Source: Streptomyces sp. NBC_01237 (lineage in GTDB: Bacteria > Actinomycetota > Actinomycetes > Streptomycetales > Streptomycetaceae). From it: 64,000 nucleotides of DNA. The notes beneath the pieces were generated by a model. That model saw only the letters and a program-made list of their open reading frames with translations, did not search any database and was not told the origin of the DNA. Positions 16,495-25,330 of this stretch are shown here, piece after piece (positions within the stretch are counted from its first letter, which is position 1; every line of letters starts with the position of its first letter). The DNA is taken from the NCBI RefSeq assembly GCF_035917275.1, contig NZ_CP108508.1, positions 6,944,001 through 7,008,000 on the forward strand, in the 5' to 3' direction. The translations under genes were made by a program, and so were the position numbers.

Positions 16495-17418
16495 ATGGAT
16501 CTTCGAATCTTCACCGAGCCCCAGCAAGGGGCGAGCTACGACACGCTGCTCACCGTCGCCAAGGCCGCCGAGGACCTCGGCTTCGACGCCTTCTACCGCT
16601 CGGACCACTATCTCCGCATGGGCTCCGGAGACGGGCTGCCCGGTCCGACCGACGCCTGGATCACCCTGGCCGGTCTGGCGCGGGAGACCAAGCGGATCCG
16701 GCTGGGCACGCTGATGACCGCGGGCACGTTCCGGCTGCCGGGGGTGCTGGCCATCCAGGTGGCCCAGGTCGACCAGATGTCCGGCGGCCGGGTCGAACTT
16801 GGCCTGGGAGCAGGCTGGTTCGAGGAGGAGCACAAGGCGTACGGCATTCCCTTCCCGAAGGAGAAGTTCGGCCGGCTGGAGGAGCAGCTGGCGATCGTCA
16901 CCGGCCTGTGGGCGACGGAGACCGGCAGGACCTTCAGCTACGACGGCACGTACTACCAGCTCACCGACTCGCCCGCACTGCCCAAGCCGGCCCAGGCCAA
17001 GGTGCCGGTCCTGATCGGCGGGCACGGCGCGACCCGCACCCCGCGGCTGGCCGCGCAGTACGCCGACGAGTTCAACATCCCCTTCGCCTCGCTGGAGGAC
17101 AGCGAGAGGCAGTTCGCGCGGGTCGGGGAGGCGGCCAGGGCGGCGGGCCGCCGACCGGACGACCTGGTGTACTCCAACGCGCTGGTGGTCTGCACCGGCA
17201 AGGACGACGCGGAGGTGGCGCGACGCGCGTCGGCCATCGGACGGGACGTGGAGGAGCTGAAGGCGAACGGGCTGGCGGGCTCGCCCGCCGAAGTGGTCGA
17301 CAAGATCGGTCGGTACGGTGCGATCGGCGCCTCCCGCATCTACCTCCAGGTCCTGGACCTGGACGACCTGGACCACCTGGAACTGATCTCCTCGCAGGTC
17401 CAGTCCCAGCTGGGCTGA
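16495..17418 (+). CDS. LLM-class F420-dependent oxidoreductase
   Basis: A 307-residue luciferase-like TIM-barrel protein. The N-terminus 'DLRIFTEPQQGASYDTLL', then 'DAFYRSDHYLRMG', 'RLGTLMTAGTFRLPGVLAIQVAQVDQMSGGRVELGLGAGWFEEEH' and 'PVLIGGHGATRTPRLAAQYADEFN' are the standard landmarks. Such enzymes use F420 (sometimes FMN) to oxidise or reduce small molecules. ATG 16495 was chosen because it starts right at the first barrel strand. It appears monocistronic; the substrate is not predictable. Confidence 0.92.
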   Translation: MDLRIFTEPQQGASYDTLLTVAKAAEDLGFDAFYRSDHYLRMGSGDGLPGPTDAWITLAGLARETKRIRLGTLMTAGTFRLPGVLAIQVAQVDQMSGGRVELGLGAGWFEEEHKAYGIPFPKEKFGRLEEQLAIVTGLWATETGRTFSYDGTYYQLTDSPALPKPAQAKVPVLIGGHGATRTPRLAAQYADEFNIPFASLEDSERQFARVGEAARAAGRRPDDLVYSNALVVCTGKDDAEVARRASAIGRDVEELKANGLAGSPAEVVDKIGRYGAIGASRIYLQVLDLDDLDHLELISSQVQSQLG

Positions 17419-17435
17419 ACCGAACCGGCTGCCCC

Positions 17436-17540
17436 GGCCCCGTCCCGATCCCGCCCGCCCCGATCCCGCCCGTCCCGTCCCGACCTGCCCGTCCTGACCT
17501 GCCCGTCCCGAGTCGTTCCGGTCCGTCACGAGTCGTTCCC
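17436..17540. repeat. Degenerate short C-rich tandem repeats
   Basis: The gap between the oxidoreductase and mmuM consists of variations on CCCGATCCCGCC, CCCGTCCCG and ACCTGCCCGTCC, plus two copies of GAGTCGTTCC. The unit is irregular (about 9-15 bp), and no perfect hairpin is evident. It looks like replication-slippage sequence. Confidence 0.55.
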
Positions 17541-17566
17541 GCCCCGGAGAAGAAGGAGCGGTACCT

Positions 17567-18514
17567 GTGCAGTCCACCCGGCCGGGTGAGAGCCACCCGT
17601 CGTCGGCCCGCACTCTCGCTGCCGCGCTCGCGGAGGGGACCGTCCTCCTCGACGGCGGTCTCTCCAACCAGCTGGAGGCGCAGGGCTGTGATCTGTCCGA
17701 CGCGCTGTGGTCGGCCAGGCTGCTGGCCGACGCGCCCGAGCAGATCGAGGCCGCACACCTGGCGTATGTGCGGGCGGGTGCGCAGGTGCTCATCACCGCG
17801 AGCTATCAGGCGACGTTCGAAGGGTTCGGGCGGTACGGGATCGGGCGGGCCCGAGCCGAGGAGCTGCTGGCCCGCAGTGTGGAGCTGGCCGAGGCGGCCG
17901 CTGACGCGGCCGGGCGGGAGAGTCCGCGGCGGGAGATCTGGGTCGCCGCCTCGGTCGGCCCGTACGGGGCCATGCTCGCGGACGGCAGCGAGTACCGGGG
18001 GCGCTACGGTCTCACCGTCCGGGAGCTGGCGGACTTCCACCGCCCTCGGGTGGCCGCACTGGCCGCCGCGGGACCCCATGTGCTGGCCCTGGAGACCGTG
18101 CCGGACCTGGACGAGGCCGAGGCGCTGCTGCGGGTGACCGAGGAGTACGGGCTGCCGGTGTGGCTCTCGTACACCGTCGAGGGTGACCGGACCCGGGCCG
18201 GACAGCCGCTCCAGGAGGCGTTCGCGCTCGCCGCGGGGCGGGAGCAGGTGGTGGCGGTCGGGGTCAACTGCTGTGATCCGGGGGACGTGGAACGGGCGGT
18301 GGAGATCGCGGCGGCGGAGACGGGGAAACCGGTGGTCGCGTATCCCAACAGCGGGGAGCGATGGGATGCCGGGGGCCGCGGCTGGACCGGGGAGAGCACC
18401 TTCGACCCGGAGCGGGTGCGGTCCTGGACCACGGCCGGTGCCCGGCTGGTCGGTGGCTGCTGCCGGGTGGGGCCCGGCCGCATCGCCGAGCTGGCCGGCC
18501 TGTTGGAGCGGTGA
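17567..18514 (+). CDS. mmuM: Homocysteine S-methyltransferase
   Basis: A 315-residue zinc-dependent methyltransferase that makes methionine from homocysteine using S-methylmethionine or S-adenosylmethionine. The N-terminal 'VLLDGGLSNQLEAQG' is the family opening. The three zinc cysteines are in 'VGVNCCDP' (first Cys) and the C-terminal 'VGGCCRVGP' (the Cys pair). GTG 17567 is preceded by GAAGGAG. It lies just upstream of the SAM-dependent Hen1, but a 106-nt gap and Hen1's own promoter argue against one transcript. Confidence 0.93.
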   Translation: MQSTRPGESHPSSARTLAAALAEGTVLLDGGLSNQLEAQGCDLSDALWSARLLADAPEQIEAAHLAYVRAGAQVLITASYQATFEGFGRYGIGRARAEELLARSVELAEAAADAAGRESPRREIWVAASVGPYGAMLADGSEYRGRYGLTVRELADFHRPRVAALAAAGPHVLALETVPDLDEAEALLRVTEEYGLPVWLSYTVEGDRTRAGQPLQEAFALAAGREQVVAVGVNCCDPGDVERAVEIAAAETGKPVVAYPNSGERWDAGGRGWTGESTFDPERVRSWTTAGARLVGGCCRVGPGRIAELAGLLER

Positions 18515-18607
18515 GGGCGCATACCGGAGGAACGACCGTACGCGCCGCAGTGCTGAACAGCCCTGCCGGGGTGGCGAAATTGCCTGGTGGGGCAGGGGGG
18601 AGAGGAC

Positions 18608-18613
18608 CATACT
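18608..18613 (+). promoter_or_regulatory. -10 element giving leaderless hen1 mRNA
   Basis: CATACT lies seven bases before the GTG at 18621, with no ribosome site. The same spacing is seen before the metallo-hydrolase and fcl genes. Confidence 0.55.
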
Positions 18614-18620
18614 CGGACAC

Positions 18621-20183
18621 GTGTTCCTGACAATCAGTACGACCGGCACCCCGGAACGACCCGCCACCGACCTCGGCTTCCTGCTGCACAAGCATCCCGA
18701 CAAGGCGCAGTCGTTCTCCACCTCGCACGGCACCGCGCACGTCTTCTACCCCGAGGCGTCCGCCGAGCGCTGCACGGCCGCGCTGTTGCTGGAGGTGGAT
18801 CCGGTGGCGCTGGTGCGGCGCGGCAAGGGCAAGGGCCGGGGCGGCGCGCCCGACGCGGCGCTCGCGCAGTACGTCAACGACCGTCCCTACGCGGCGTCCT
18901 CGCTGCTGTCCGTGGCCATGTCCACGGTCTTCAAGTCCGCCCTGAGCGGGGCCTGCCGGGCCATGCCCGCGCGGGCCGAGGCGCCCCTGCCGCTGCGTGT
19001 CGAGGTTCCCGCCCTGCCCGCGCGCGGCGGTGCGGAGCTGGTCGGCAAGCTCTTCCGTCCGCTCGGCTGGACGACGGTGGACGCCGTGGCCGTGCCGCTG
19101 GACGAGGAGTTCCCCCAGTGGGGCGAGTCGCGCTACGTGCGGCTCGTGCTGGAGGGAGAGCTGCGGCTCTCGGACGCGCTGCGCCAGCTGTACGTCCTGC
19201 TGCCGGTGCTCGACGACGCCAAGCACTACTGGGTCGCCCCGGACGAGGTGGACAAGCTGCTGCGGGCCGGTGCGGGCTGGCTGGCCGACCACCCCGAGCG
19301 GCACCTGATCACCAGCCGCTATCTGGCCCGACGCTGGAACCTGACCCGTCAGGCCGCGCAGGCACTCGAACTGGTGCGGCTGGCCGAGTCGGACGACCTC
19401 GACGTGGACAACGTCGACAACGCGGTGGACGAGACCACGGACACCGAGGAGAAGCCGGTGCCGCTCGCCGAACACCGGCGTACGGCGATCCTTGAGGCGC
19501 TGCGCACGGCGGGGGCGAGCCGGGTGCTCGACCTGGGCTGCGGTCAGGGCCAGTTGGTGCAGGCGCTCCTCAAGGACACCCGCTTCACGGAGATCGTCGG
19601 CGTCGATGTGTCGATGCGCGCCCTCACCATCGCCTCGCGACGGCTGAAGCTGGACAGGATGGGGGAGCGGCAGTCCGACCGGGTCACCCTCCGGCAGGGC
19701 TCGCTGACCTACACCGACAAGCGGCTGCGGGGCTTTGACGCGGCGGTGCTCAGTGAGGTCATCGAGCACCTGGACCTGCCGCGGCTGCCCGCGCTGGAGT
19801 ACGCGGTGTTCGGTTCGGCCCGCCCCCGGACCGTCCTGGTGACCACGCCGAACGTCGAGTACAACGTCCGCTGGGACACCCTGCCGGCCGGCCACGTACG
19901 TCATGGCGACCACCGTTTCGAGTGGACCAGGGCCGAGTTCCGGGACTGGGCCGAGAAGGTCGCCCGGCGCCACGGCTACACGGTCGCGTTCGAGGCCGTC
20001 GGGCCCGACGACCCCGAGGTCGGTCCGCCCACGCAGATGGCCGTCTTCACGACGACCGCGGCCGACGGCAACACGGCCGACGGCAACGCGGCCGACGGCA
20101 GCGAGAACGGGCACAGCGAGAACGACAACGACACGACCGAGCACATCAGCAACGACAACACGAAGGAGGCGGAAGCCGCATGA
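18621..20183 (+). CDS. hen1: Hen1, 3'-terminal RNA ribose 2'-O-methyltransferase
   Basis: A 520-residue bacterial Hen1. The N-terminal half (about 1-270) is the domain that activates and completes the Pnkp ligase. The C-terminal half is a SAM methyltransferase with 'VLDLGCGQGQLVQAL' near residue 300, 'GVDVSMRAL', and the Hen1 metal-site segment 'SEVIEHLDLPRL' plus 'RHGDHRFEWTRAEFRDW'. It marks the 2'-OH at a cleaved RNA end before ligation so that the repaired site resists re-cutting. The tail beyond ~475 contains a 15-bp-encoded ADGN repeat and is probably disordered. Its stop overlaps pnkp. Confidence 0.95.
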   Translation: MFLTISTTGTPERPATDLGFLLHKHPDKAQSFSTSHGTAHVFYPEASAERCTAALLLEVDPVALVRRGKGKGRGGAPDAALAQYVNDRPYAASSLLSVAMSTVFKSALSGACRAMPARAEAPLPLRVEVPALPARGGAELVGKLFRPLGWTTVDAVAVPLDEEFPQWGESRYVRLVLEGELRLSDALRQLYVLLPVLDDAKHYWVAPDEVDKLLRAGAGWLADHPERHLITSRYLARRWNLTRQAAQALELVRLAESDDLDVDNVDNAVDETTDTEEKPVPLAEHRRTAILEALRTAGASRVLDLGCGQGQLVQALLKDTRFTEIVGVDVSMRALTIASRRLKLDRMGERQSDRVTLRQGSLTYTDKRLRGFDAAVLSEVIEHLDLPRLPALEYAVFGSARPRTVLVTTPNVEYNVRWDTLPAGHVRHGDHRFEWTRAEFRDWAEKVARRHGYTVAFEAVGPDDPEVGPPTQMAVFTTTAADGNTADGNAADGSENGHSENDNDTTEHISNDNTKEAEAA

Positions 20184-22723
20184 CCAGCACCTCTCGCACC
20201 CTGCCGGTGACCGACCTCTCGCTCGTCGTCCTCATCGGCCCCAGCGGCTCCGGCAAGTCCACGTTCGCCCGCAAGCACTTCAAGCCCACCGAGATCATCT
20301 CCTCGGACTTCTGCCGCGGCCTCGTCGCCGACGACGAGAACGACCAGAGTGCCAGCCGCGACGCCTTCGAGGTGCTGCACTTCATCGCGGGCAAGCGCCT
20401 CGCGGCGGGGAGGCTGACCGTCGTCGACGCCACCAGCGTCCAGCCGGAGAGCCGCAAGCAGCTCGTGCGGCTGGCCAGGGAGCACGACGTCCTGCCCATC
20501 GCCATCGTGCTCGACCTCCCCGAAGAGGTCTGCGTCGCGCGCAACGCCGCCCGGCCCGACCGCGCCGACATGCCCCGGCATGTCATCCAGCGCCACCGGC
20601 GCGAGCTGCGGCGTTCGCTGCGCGGCCTGGAGCGCGAGGGCTTCCGCAAGGTCCACATCCTGCGCAGCGAGGAGGAGGCCGAGCACGCCGAAGTGGTGCT
20701 GGAGCGCCGCTACAACGACCTGCGCCACCTCACCGGCCCCTTCGACATCATCGGTGACATCCACGGCTGCCGCTCCGAGCTGGACACCCTGCTCGGCAAG
20801 CTCGGTTACGTCGACGGTGCGCACCCCGAAGGACGTACGGCGGTCTTCGTCGGTGACCTCGTCGACCGCGGACCCGACAGCCCCGGCGTGCTGCGCCGCG
20901 TCATGTCGATGGTGTCCGCCGGCCAGGCCCTGTGCGTACCGGGCAACCACGAGAACAAGCTCGGCCGTTATCTCAAGGGCCGGGCCGTCCAGCACACCCA
21001 CGGTCTCGCCGAGACCATCGAGCAGCTGGACCGCGAGGACGCCGAGCACCCGGAATTCCGGGAACAGGTCAGGGAGTTCATCGACGGGCTCGTCAGCCAC
21101 TACGTCCTGGACGGGGGCAGGCTCGTCGTCTGCCACGCAGGGCTGCCCGAGAAGTACCACGGGCGCACCTCCGGGCGGGTGCGCTCGCACGCCCTGTACG
21201 GGGAGACCACCGGCGAGACCGATGAGTTCGGCCTGCCCGTGCGCTACCCGTGGGCGGAGGACTACCGGGGCCGGGCCACCGTGGTCTACGGCCACACCCC
21301 CGTGCCCAGCACCTCCTGGATCAACAACACCATCTGCCTGGACACCGGTGCCGTCTTCGGCGGACGGATGACCGCGCTGCGCTGGCCGGAGCGCGAACTG
21401 GTCGACGTACCGGCCGAGAAGGTCTGGTACGAGCCGGTCAAGCCGCTCACCACGGAGGCGCCCGGTGGCCGGGAGGGCCGCCCACTGGACCTCGCCGATG
21501 TGCAGGGCCGGCGGACCGTGGAGACCGGGCAGATGGGCCGCGTCTCCGTGCGCGAGGAGAACGCGGCGGCGGCGCTGGAGGTCATGAGCCGGTTCGCCGT
21601 CGACCCGCGCCTGCTCGGCTACCTCCCGCCGACCATGGCGCCGACCGCCACCTCCCACGAGGAGGGCTATCTGGAGCACCCGGCCGAGGCGTTCGCCCAG
21701 TACCGGGCGGACGGCGTCGCCAAGGTCGTGTGCGAGGAGAAGCACATGGGCTCCCGGGCCGTCGCCCTGGTCTGCCGCGACGCCGAAGCGGCACGGGAAC
21801 GGTTCGGCGTCGACGGCCCGACCGGTGCGCTGCACACCCGTACCGGACGGCCGTTCCTGGACGACGAGGCGCTCACCGAGACGGTTCTCGGCCGGCTGCG
21901 CGATGCCGTGACCGCCGCCGGGCTCTGGGCGGAGTGGGAGACAGACTGGGTGCTGCTCGACGCCGAGCTGATGCCGTGGTCGTTCAAGGCCGCCGGACTG
22001 CTGCGCTCGCAGTACGCCGCCGTCGGCGCCGCGTCCGGTGCTGTTCTCCCCGACGCGCTGGCCGCCCTGGACGCCGCGGCAGGACGCGGCATCGACGTCG
22101 CGGGCCTCGCCGGGCGGCAGCGCGGACGCGCCGAGGACGCGGCGGCGTTCACCCGGGCGTACCGGCGCTACTGCTGGGGCACCGAGGGACTGGAAGGGGT
22201 GCGCCTCGCGCCGTTCCAGATCCTGGCCGTGCGGGGCCGCTCGCTCGCCTCCGTACCGCACGACGAGCAGCTGGCCTGGCTGGACCGGCTGGTCGAGCAC
22301 GACCCGACCGGGCTGCTCCAGGTCACCCGCCGGCTCGTCGTCGACACCGGTGACGACGCCTCGGTCCGCTCCGGCATCGACTGGTGGCTGGAGATGACCG
22401 GGCGCGGCGGCGAGGGCATGGTCGTCAAGCCGCTCGGCGCGCTCGTCCGGGACGGGAAGAACCGTCTCGTCCAGCCCGGCATCAAGGTGCGGGGCCGGGA
22501 GTACCTCCGGATCATCTACGGCCCCGAGTACACCCGACCGGAGAATCTGGAGCGGCTGCGCTCCCGGTTCCTCGGCCACAAGCGGTCGCTGGCGCTGCGG
22601 GAGTACGCCCTGGGCCTGGAGGCCCTGGACCGGCTGGCCGGCGGCGAGCCGCTGTGGCGGGTGCACGAGGCGGTCTTCGCGGTGCTCGCCCTGGAGTCGG
22701 AACCGGTGGACCCCCGCCTCTAG
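20180..22723 (+). CDS. pnkp: Pnkp, polynucleotide kinase-phosphatase-ligase
   Basis: An 847-residue, three-module RNA repair enzyme. The kinase P-loop 'GPSGSGKST' is at 20-28. The metallophosphoesterase follows with 'GDIHGC' (~190), 'GDLVDRGPD' (~224) and 'GNHENK' (~254). The C-terminal adenylyltransferase/ligase has the nucleotidyl Lys521 in 'EEKHMGSR'. It heals 5'-OH and 2',3'-cyclic phosphate ends (as left by tRNA-cleaving toxins) and, together with Hen1, seals them. The ATG overlaps the hen1 stop (ATGA), so the two subunits are made together, as expected for a Pnkp/Hen1 heterotetramer. Confidence 0.96.
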   Translation: MTSTSRTLPVTDLSLVVLIGPSGSGKSTFARKHFKPTEIISSDFCRGLVADDENDQSASRDAFEVLHFIAGKRLAAGRLTVVDATSVQPESRKQLVRLAREHDVLPIAIVLDLPEEVCVARNAARPDRADMPRHVIQRHRRELRRSLRGLEREGFRKVHILRSEEEAEHAEVVLERRYNDLRHLTGPFDIIGDIHGCRSELDTLLGKLGYVDGAHPEGRTAVFVGDLVDRGPDSPGVLRRVMSMVSAGQALCVPGNHENKLGRYLKGRAVQHTHGLAETIEQLDREDAEHPEFREQVREFIDGLVSHYVLDGGRLVVCHAGLPEKYHGRTSGRVRSHALYGETTGETDEFGLPVRYPWAEDYRGRATVVYGHTPVPSTSWINNTICLDTGAVFGGRMTALRWPERELVDVPAEKVWYEPVKPLTTEAPGGREGRPLDLADVQGRRTVETGQMGRVSVREENAAAALEVMSRFAVDPRLLGYLPPTMAPTATSHEEGYLEHPAEAFAQYRADGVAKVVCEEKHMGSRAVALVCRDAEAARERFGVDGPTGALHTRTGRPFLDDEALTETVLGRLRDAVTAAGLWAEWETDWVLLDAELMPWSFKAAGLLRSQYAAVGAASGAVLPDALAALDAAAGRGIDVAGLAGRQRGRAEDAAAFTRAYRRYCWGTEGLEGVRLAPFQILAVRGRSLASVPHDEQLAWLDRLVEHDPTGLLQVTRRLVVDTGDDASVRSGIDWWLEMTGRGGEGMVVKPLGALVRDGKNRLVQPGIKVRGREYLRIIYGPEYTRPENLERLRSRFLGHKRSLALREYALGLEALDRLAGGEPLWRVHEAVFAVLALESEPVDPRL

Positions 22724-22825
22724 ACCGGCCTCCGGAACCGCCCCTGAGCAGGTCGTCGGCCCGGCTTCAGGAAAGCGTTGGCGATTCGCCGGGTGAACGG
22801 CGCCCCGCGCGGTGAGGATGGAGGC

Positions 22826-24058
22826 ATGGGATTCCACGTCGACTCCGAGGCCGGGCGGCTGCGCCGGGTCATACTGCACCGCCCCGATCTGGAGCTGAAG
22901 CGGCTCACCCCCAGCAACAAGAAGGCACTGCTCTTCGACGATGTGCTGTGGGTGCGCCGCGCACGGCAGGAGCACGACGGGTTCGCCGATGTGCTGCGCG
23001 AGCGCGGTGTGGCGGTGCACCTGTTCGGCGATCTGCTCCAGGAGTCCCTGGACATCCCGGCGGCCCGGCGGCTCGTCCTCGACCGGGTCTTCGACGAGAA
23101 GGAGTACGGCCCGCTCGCCACCGAGCATCTGCGGGCCGCCTTCGAGGACCTGTCCTCCGCCGAGCTGGCCGAGGCGCTGGTCGGCGGGATGACCAAGCGG
23201 GAGTTCCTGGCGCGGCACAGCGAGCCGACCTCCGTCCGCTTCCACGTCATGGATCTGGACGACTTCCTGCTCGGCCCGCTGCCCAACCATCTCTTCACCC
23301 GTGACACCTCGGCCTGGATCTACGACGGGGTGTCCATCAACGCGATGCGCTGGCCGGCCCGGCAGCGCGAGACCGTCCACTTCGAGGCGATCTACCGCCA
23401 CCACCCGCTCTTCACCGGCCCCGAGGCGGGCGCCTTCCACCACTGGTCGGAGGGGCAGGACGACTACCCCTCCACGATCGAGGGCGGTGACGTGCTGGTC
23501 ATCGGCCGCGGCGCCGTACTGATCGGGATGAGCGAGCGCACGACACCGCAGGCCGTGGAGATGCTGGCCCGGGGACTCTTCGACGCCGGGTCCGCGCGGA
23601 CGATCGTGGCGCTCGACATGCCCAAGCGCCGGGCGTTCATGCACCTGGACACGGTGATGACGATGATCGACGGCGACACGTTCACCCAGTACGCGGGGCT
23701 CGGGATGCTCCGCTCGTACACGATCGAGCCCGGCGCCGGTCCCCGTGAGCTGAAGGTCACCGATCATCCGCCCGAGCACATGCACCGGGCCATCGCCGCC
23801 GCGCTGGGCCTCGACTCGATCCGGGTACTCACCGCCACCCAGGACGTCCACGCGGCCGAGCGCGAGCAGTGGGACGACGGCTGCAATGTGCTGGCCGTCG
23901 AGCCGGGCGTCGTCGTCGCGTACGAACGCAACGCCACCACCAACACCCATCTGCGCAAGCAGGGCATCGAGGTCATCGAGATCCGCGGCAGTGAACTGGG
24001 CCGGGGGAGGGGCGGGCCGCGCTGCATGAGCTGTCCCGTGGAACGGGATCCTGTATAG
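22826..24058 (+). CDS. arcA: Arginine deiminase
   Basis: A 410-residue guanidino-group-modifying enzyme converting arginine to citrulline and ammonia. Substrate and catalytic segments are visible: '[13 protein letters not shown]', '[11 protein letters not shown]', '[15 protein letters not shown]' with the catalytic His, and '[15 protein letters not shown]' with nucleophile Cys400. ATG 22826 follows GGATGGAGG. An ornithine carbamoyltransferase follows after 73 nt. No carbamate kinase is present nearby, so the ATP-yielding part of the ADI pathway is not encoded here. Confidence 0.95.
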   Translation: MGFHVDSEAGRLRRVILHRPDLELKRLTPSNKKALLFDDVLWVRRARQEHDGFADVLRERGVAVHLFGDLLQESLDIPAARRLVLDRVFDEKEYGPLATEHLRAAFEDLSSAELAEALVGGMTKREFLARHSEPTSVRFHVMDLDDFLLGPLPNHLFTRDTSAWIYDGVSINAMRWPARQRETVHFEAIYRHHPLFTGPEAGAFHHWSEGQDDYPSTIEGGDVLVIGRGAVLIGMSERTTPQAVEMLARGLFDAGSARTIVALDMPKRRAFMHLDTVMTMIDGDTFTQYAGLGMLRSYTIEPGAGPRELKVTDHPPEHMHRAIAAALGLDSIRVLTATQDVHAAEREQWDDGCNVLAVEPGVVVAYERNATTNTHLRKQGIEVIEIRGSELGRGRGGPRCMSCPVERDPV

Positions 24059-24090
24059 CAATGCAATGCGTCGTATAGACTTCCAGGATT
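24050..24090 (+). promoter_or_regulatory. Putative promoter/ARG-box-like region before the ornithine carbamoyltransferase
   Basis: An AT-rich island in a GC-rich setting contains ATGCAAT at 24061-24067 (half-site-like for ArgR) and a -10-like TATAGA at 24074-24079. TATAG also occurs at 24054-24058. Regulation by ArgR is plausible from the gene's pathway. The site is imperfect, so this is tentative. Confidence 0.35.
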
Positions 24091-24131
24091 ACCGTACGAC
24101 GCGATCCCCGCCCGACCCAGGAGCAGTCATC

Positions 24132-25139
24132 ATGGCCATAGACCTCGCAGGCCGCCACTTCCTCAAGGAGCTGGACTTCACGGCCGAGGAGTTCCGCGGC
24201 CTGATCTCCCTGGCCGCCGAGCTCAAGGCGGCCAAGAAGGCGGGCGACGAGGTCCAGCGGCTGCGGGGCAAGAACATCGCGTTGATCTTCGAGAAGACCT
24301 CCACCCGCACCCGCTGCGCCTTCGAGGTCGCCGCCGCCGATCAGGGTGCGTCCACCACCTACCTCGATCCCTCCGGCTCGCAGATGGGGCACAAGGAGTC
24401 GACGAAGGACACCGCCCGCGTCCTCGGCCGGATGTTCGACGGCATCGAGTACCGGGGCGACAGCCAGCAGACCGTGGAGGACCTGGCCGCCCATGGCGGC
24501 GTCCCCGTCTTCAACGGGCTCACCGACGACTGGCACCCCACGCAGATGCTCGCCGATGTGCTCACCATGACCGAGCACAGCGAGAAGCCGCTGGACCGGA
24601 TCACCTTCGCCTACCTCGGTGACGCCCGCTTCAACATGGGCAACTCCTACCTGATCACCGGTGCGCTGCTCGGCATGGACGTACGGATCGTGGCCCCCGA
24701 GGCCTACTGGCCGAGCGAGGACGTCGTCGCCCGCGCGCGCGAGCTGGCCGTGGAGAGCGGCGCTGCGGTCACCCTCACCGAGGACATCACCGAGGGCGTC
24801 CGCGGGTGCGACTTCATCGCCACCGACGTCTGGGTCTCCATGGGGGAGCCCAAGGAGGTCTGGGCGGAGCGCATCGCGGCCCTCTGGCCGTACGCCGTGA
24901 CCATGGACGTCCTGCGGTCCACCGGGAACGCCGAGGTGAAGTTCCTGCACTGCCTCCCGGCCTTCCACGACCTCGGCACCAAGGTCGGCCGGGAGATCCA
25001 CGACGCCCACGGGCTGAGCGAGCTGGAGGTCAGCGACGAGGTCTTCGAGTCCGCGCACTCGGTCGTGTTCGACGAGGCGGAGAACCGGATGCACACGATC
25101 AAGGCCGTCCTGGTGGCCACGCTCGCGGGCGGCCGGTAG
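24132..25139 (+). CDS. argF: Ornithine carbamoyltransferase
   Basis: A 335-residue OTCase. The carbamoyl-phosphate motif S57-T-R-T-R61 lies in '[14 protein letters not shown]', and the ornithine/catalytic loop 'HCLPAFHD' starts at His273. '[14 protein letters not shown]' is also diagnostic. ATG 24132 has AGGAG about ten bases upstream. Located directly after arginine deiminase, it could run catabolically (citrulline phosphorolysis) or anabolically. Catabolic use is inferred from the neighbour, but the missing carbamate kinase leaves this open. Confidence 0.94.
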   Translation: MAIDLAGRHFLKELDFTAEEFRGLISLAAELKAAKKAGDEVQRLRGKNIALIFEKTSTRTRCAFEVAAADQGASTTYLDPSGSQMGHKESTKDTARVLGRMFDGIEYRGDSQQTVEDLAAHGGVPVFNGLTDDWHPTQMLADVLTMTEHSEKPLDRITFAYLGDARFNMGNSYLITGALLGMDVRIVAPEAYWPSEDVVARARELAVESGAAVTLTEDITEGVRGCDFIATDVWVSMGEPKEVWAERIAALWPYAVTMDVLRSTGNAEVKFLHCLPAFHDLGTKVGREIHDAHGLSELEVSDEVFESAHSVVFDEAENRMHTIKAVLVATLAGGR

Positions 25140-25166
25140 ACGCGCGCCGCATGGCCATGCGCGCGA

Positions 25167-25197
25167 TTGGGTGAATATGTGCGGGGGTGGCTACGAT
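25167..25197 (+). promoter_or_regulatory. Putative promoter of the amino-acid permease
   Basis: TTGGGT (25167-25172) and TACGAT (25192-25197) are 19 bp apart. Transcription would begin near 25203, immediately before the hairpin at 25211 and about 125 nt before the permease start. Confidence 0.4.
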
Positions 25198-25210
25198 GTC
25201 GCCTCTTGGT

Positions 25211-25241
25211 GGGGTCCGAGCTCGCGCGCTCGGACCCCCTT
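25211..25241 (+). terminator. Strong hairpin between argF and the permease: terminator or leader attenuator
   Basis: A perfect 11-bp stem, GGGGTCCGAGC at 25211-25221 with its complement at 25228-25238, closes a 6-nt loop and is followed by CTT. It would terminate argF transcription. If the promoter at 25167-25197 is real, the hairpin is also at the very 5' end of the permease mRNA and could attenuate or stabilise it. Confidence 0.65.
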
Positions 25242-25330
25242 GCCATGTGCCGCCCCGGAGTCCCCACGGCTCCGCGTGCGGGCTCCCCCCCCACACGTGT
25301 CACCTGCACCACCAGAGAAGAGACCCCCGC

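Noticed and set aside
19976..24061. A 1361-codon minus-strand open frame across hen1, pnkp and arcA
   Set aside because: It is the antisense shadow of well-supported genes, low in hydrophobic pattern and rich in Gly/Arg/Asp, as expected for GC-rich reverse frames.
24050..24090. A perfect ArgR box before the OTCase gene
   Set aside because: Only one clear half-site was seen; listed only as a tentative regulatory region.
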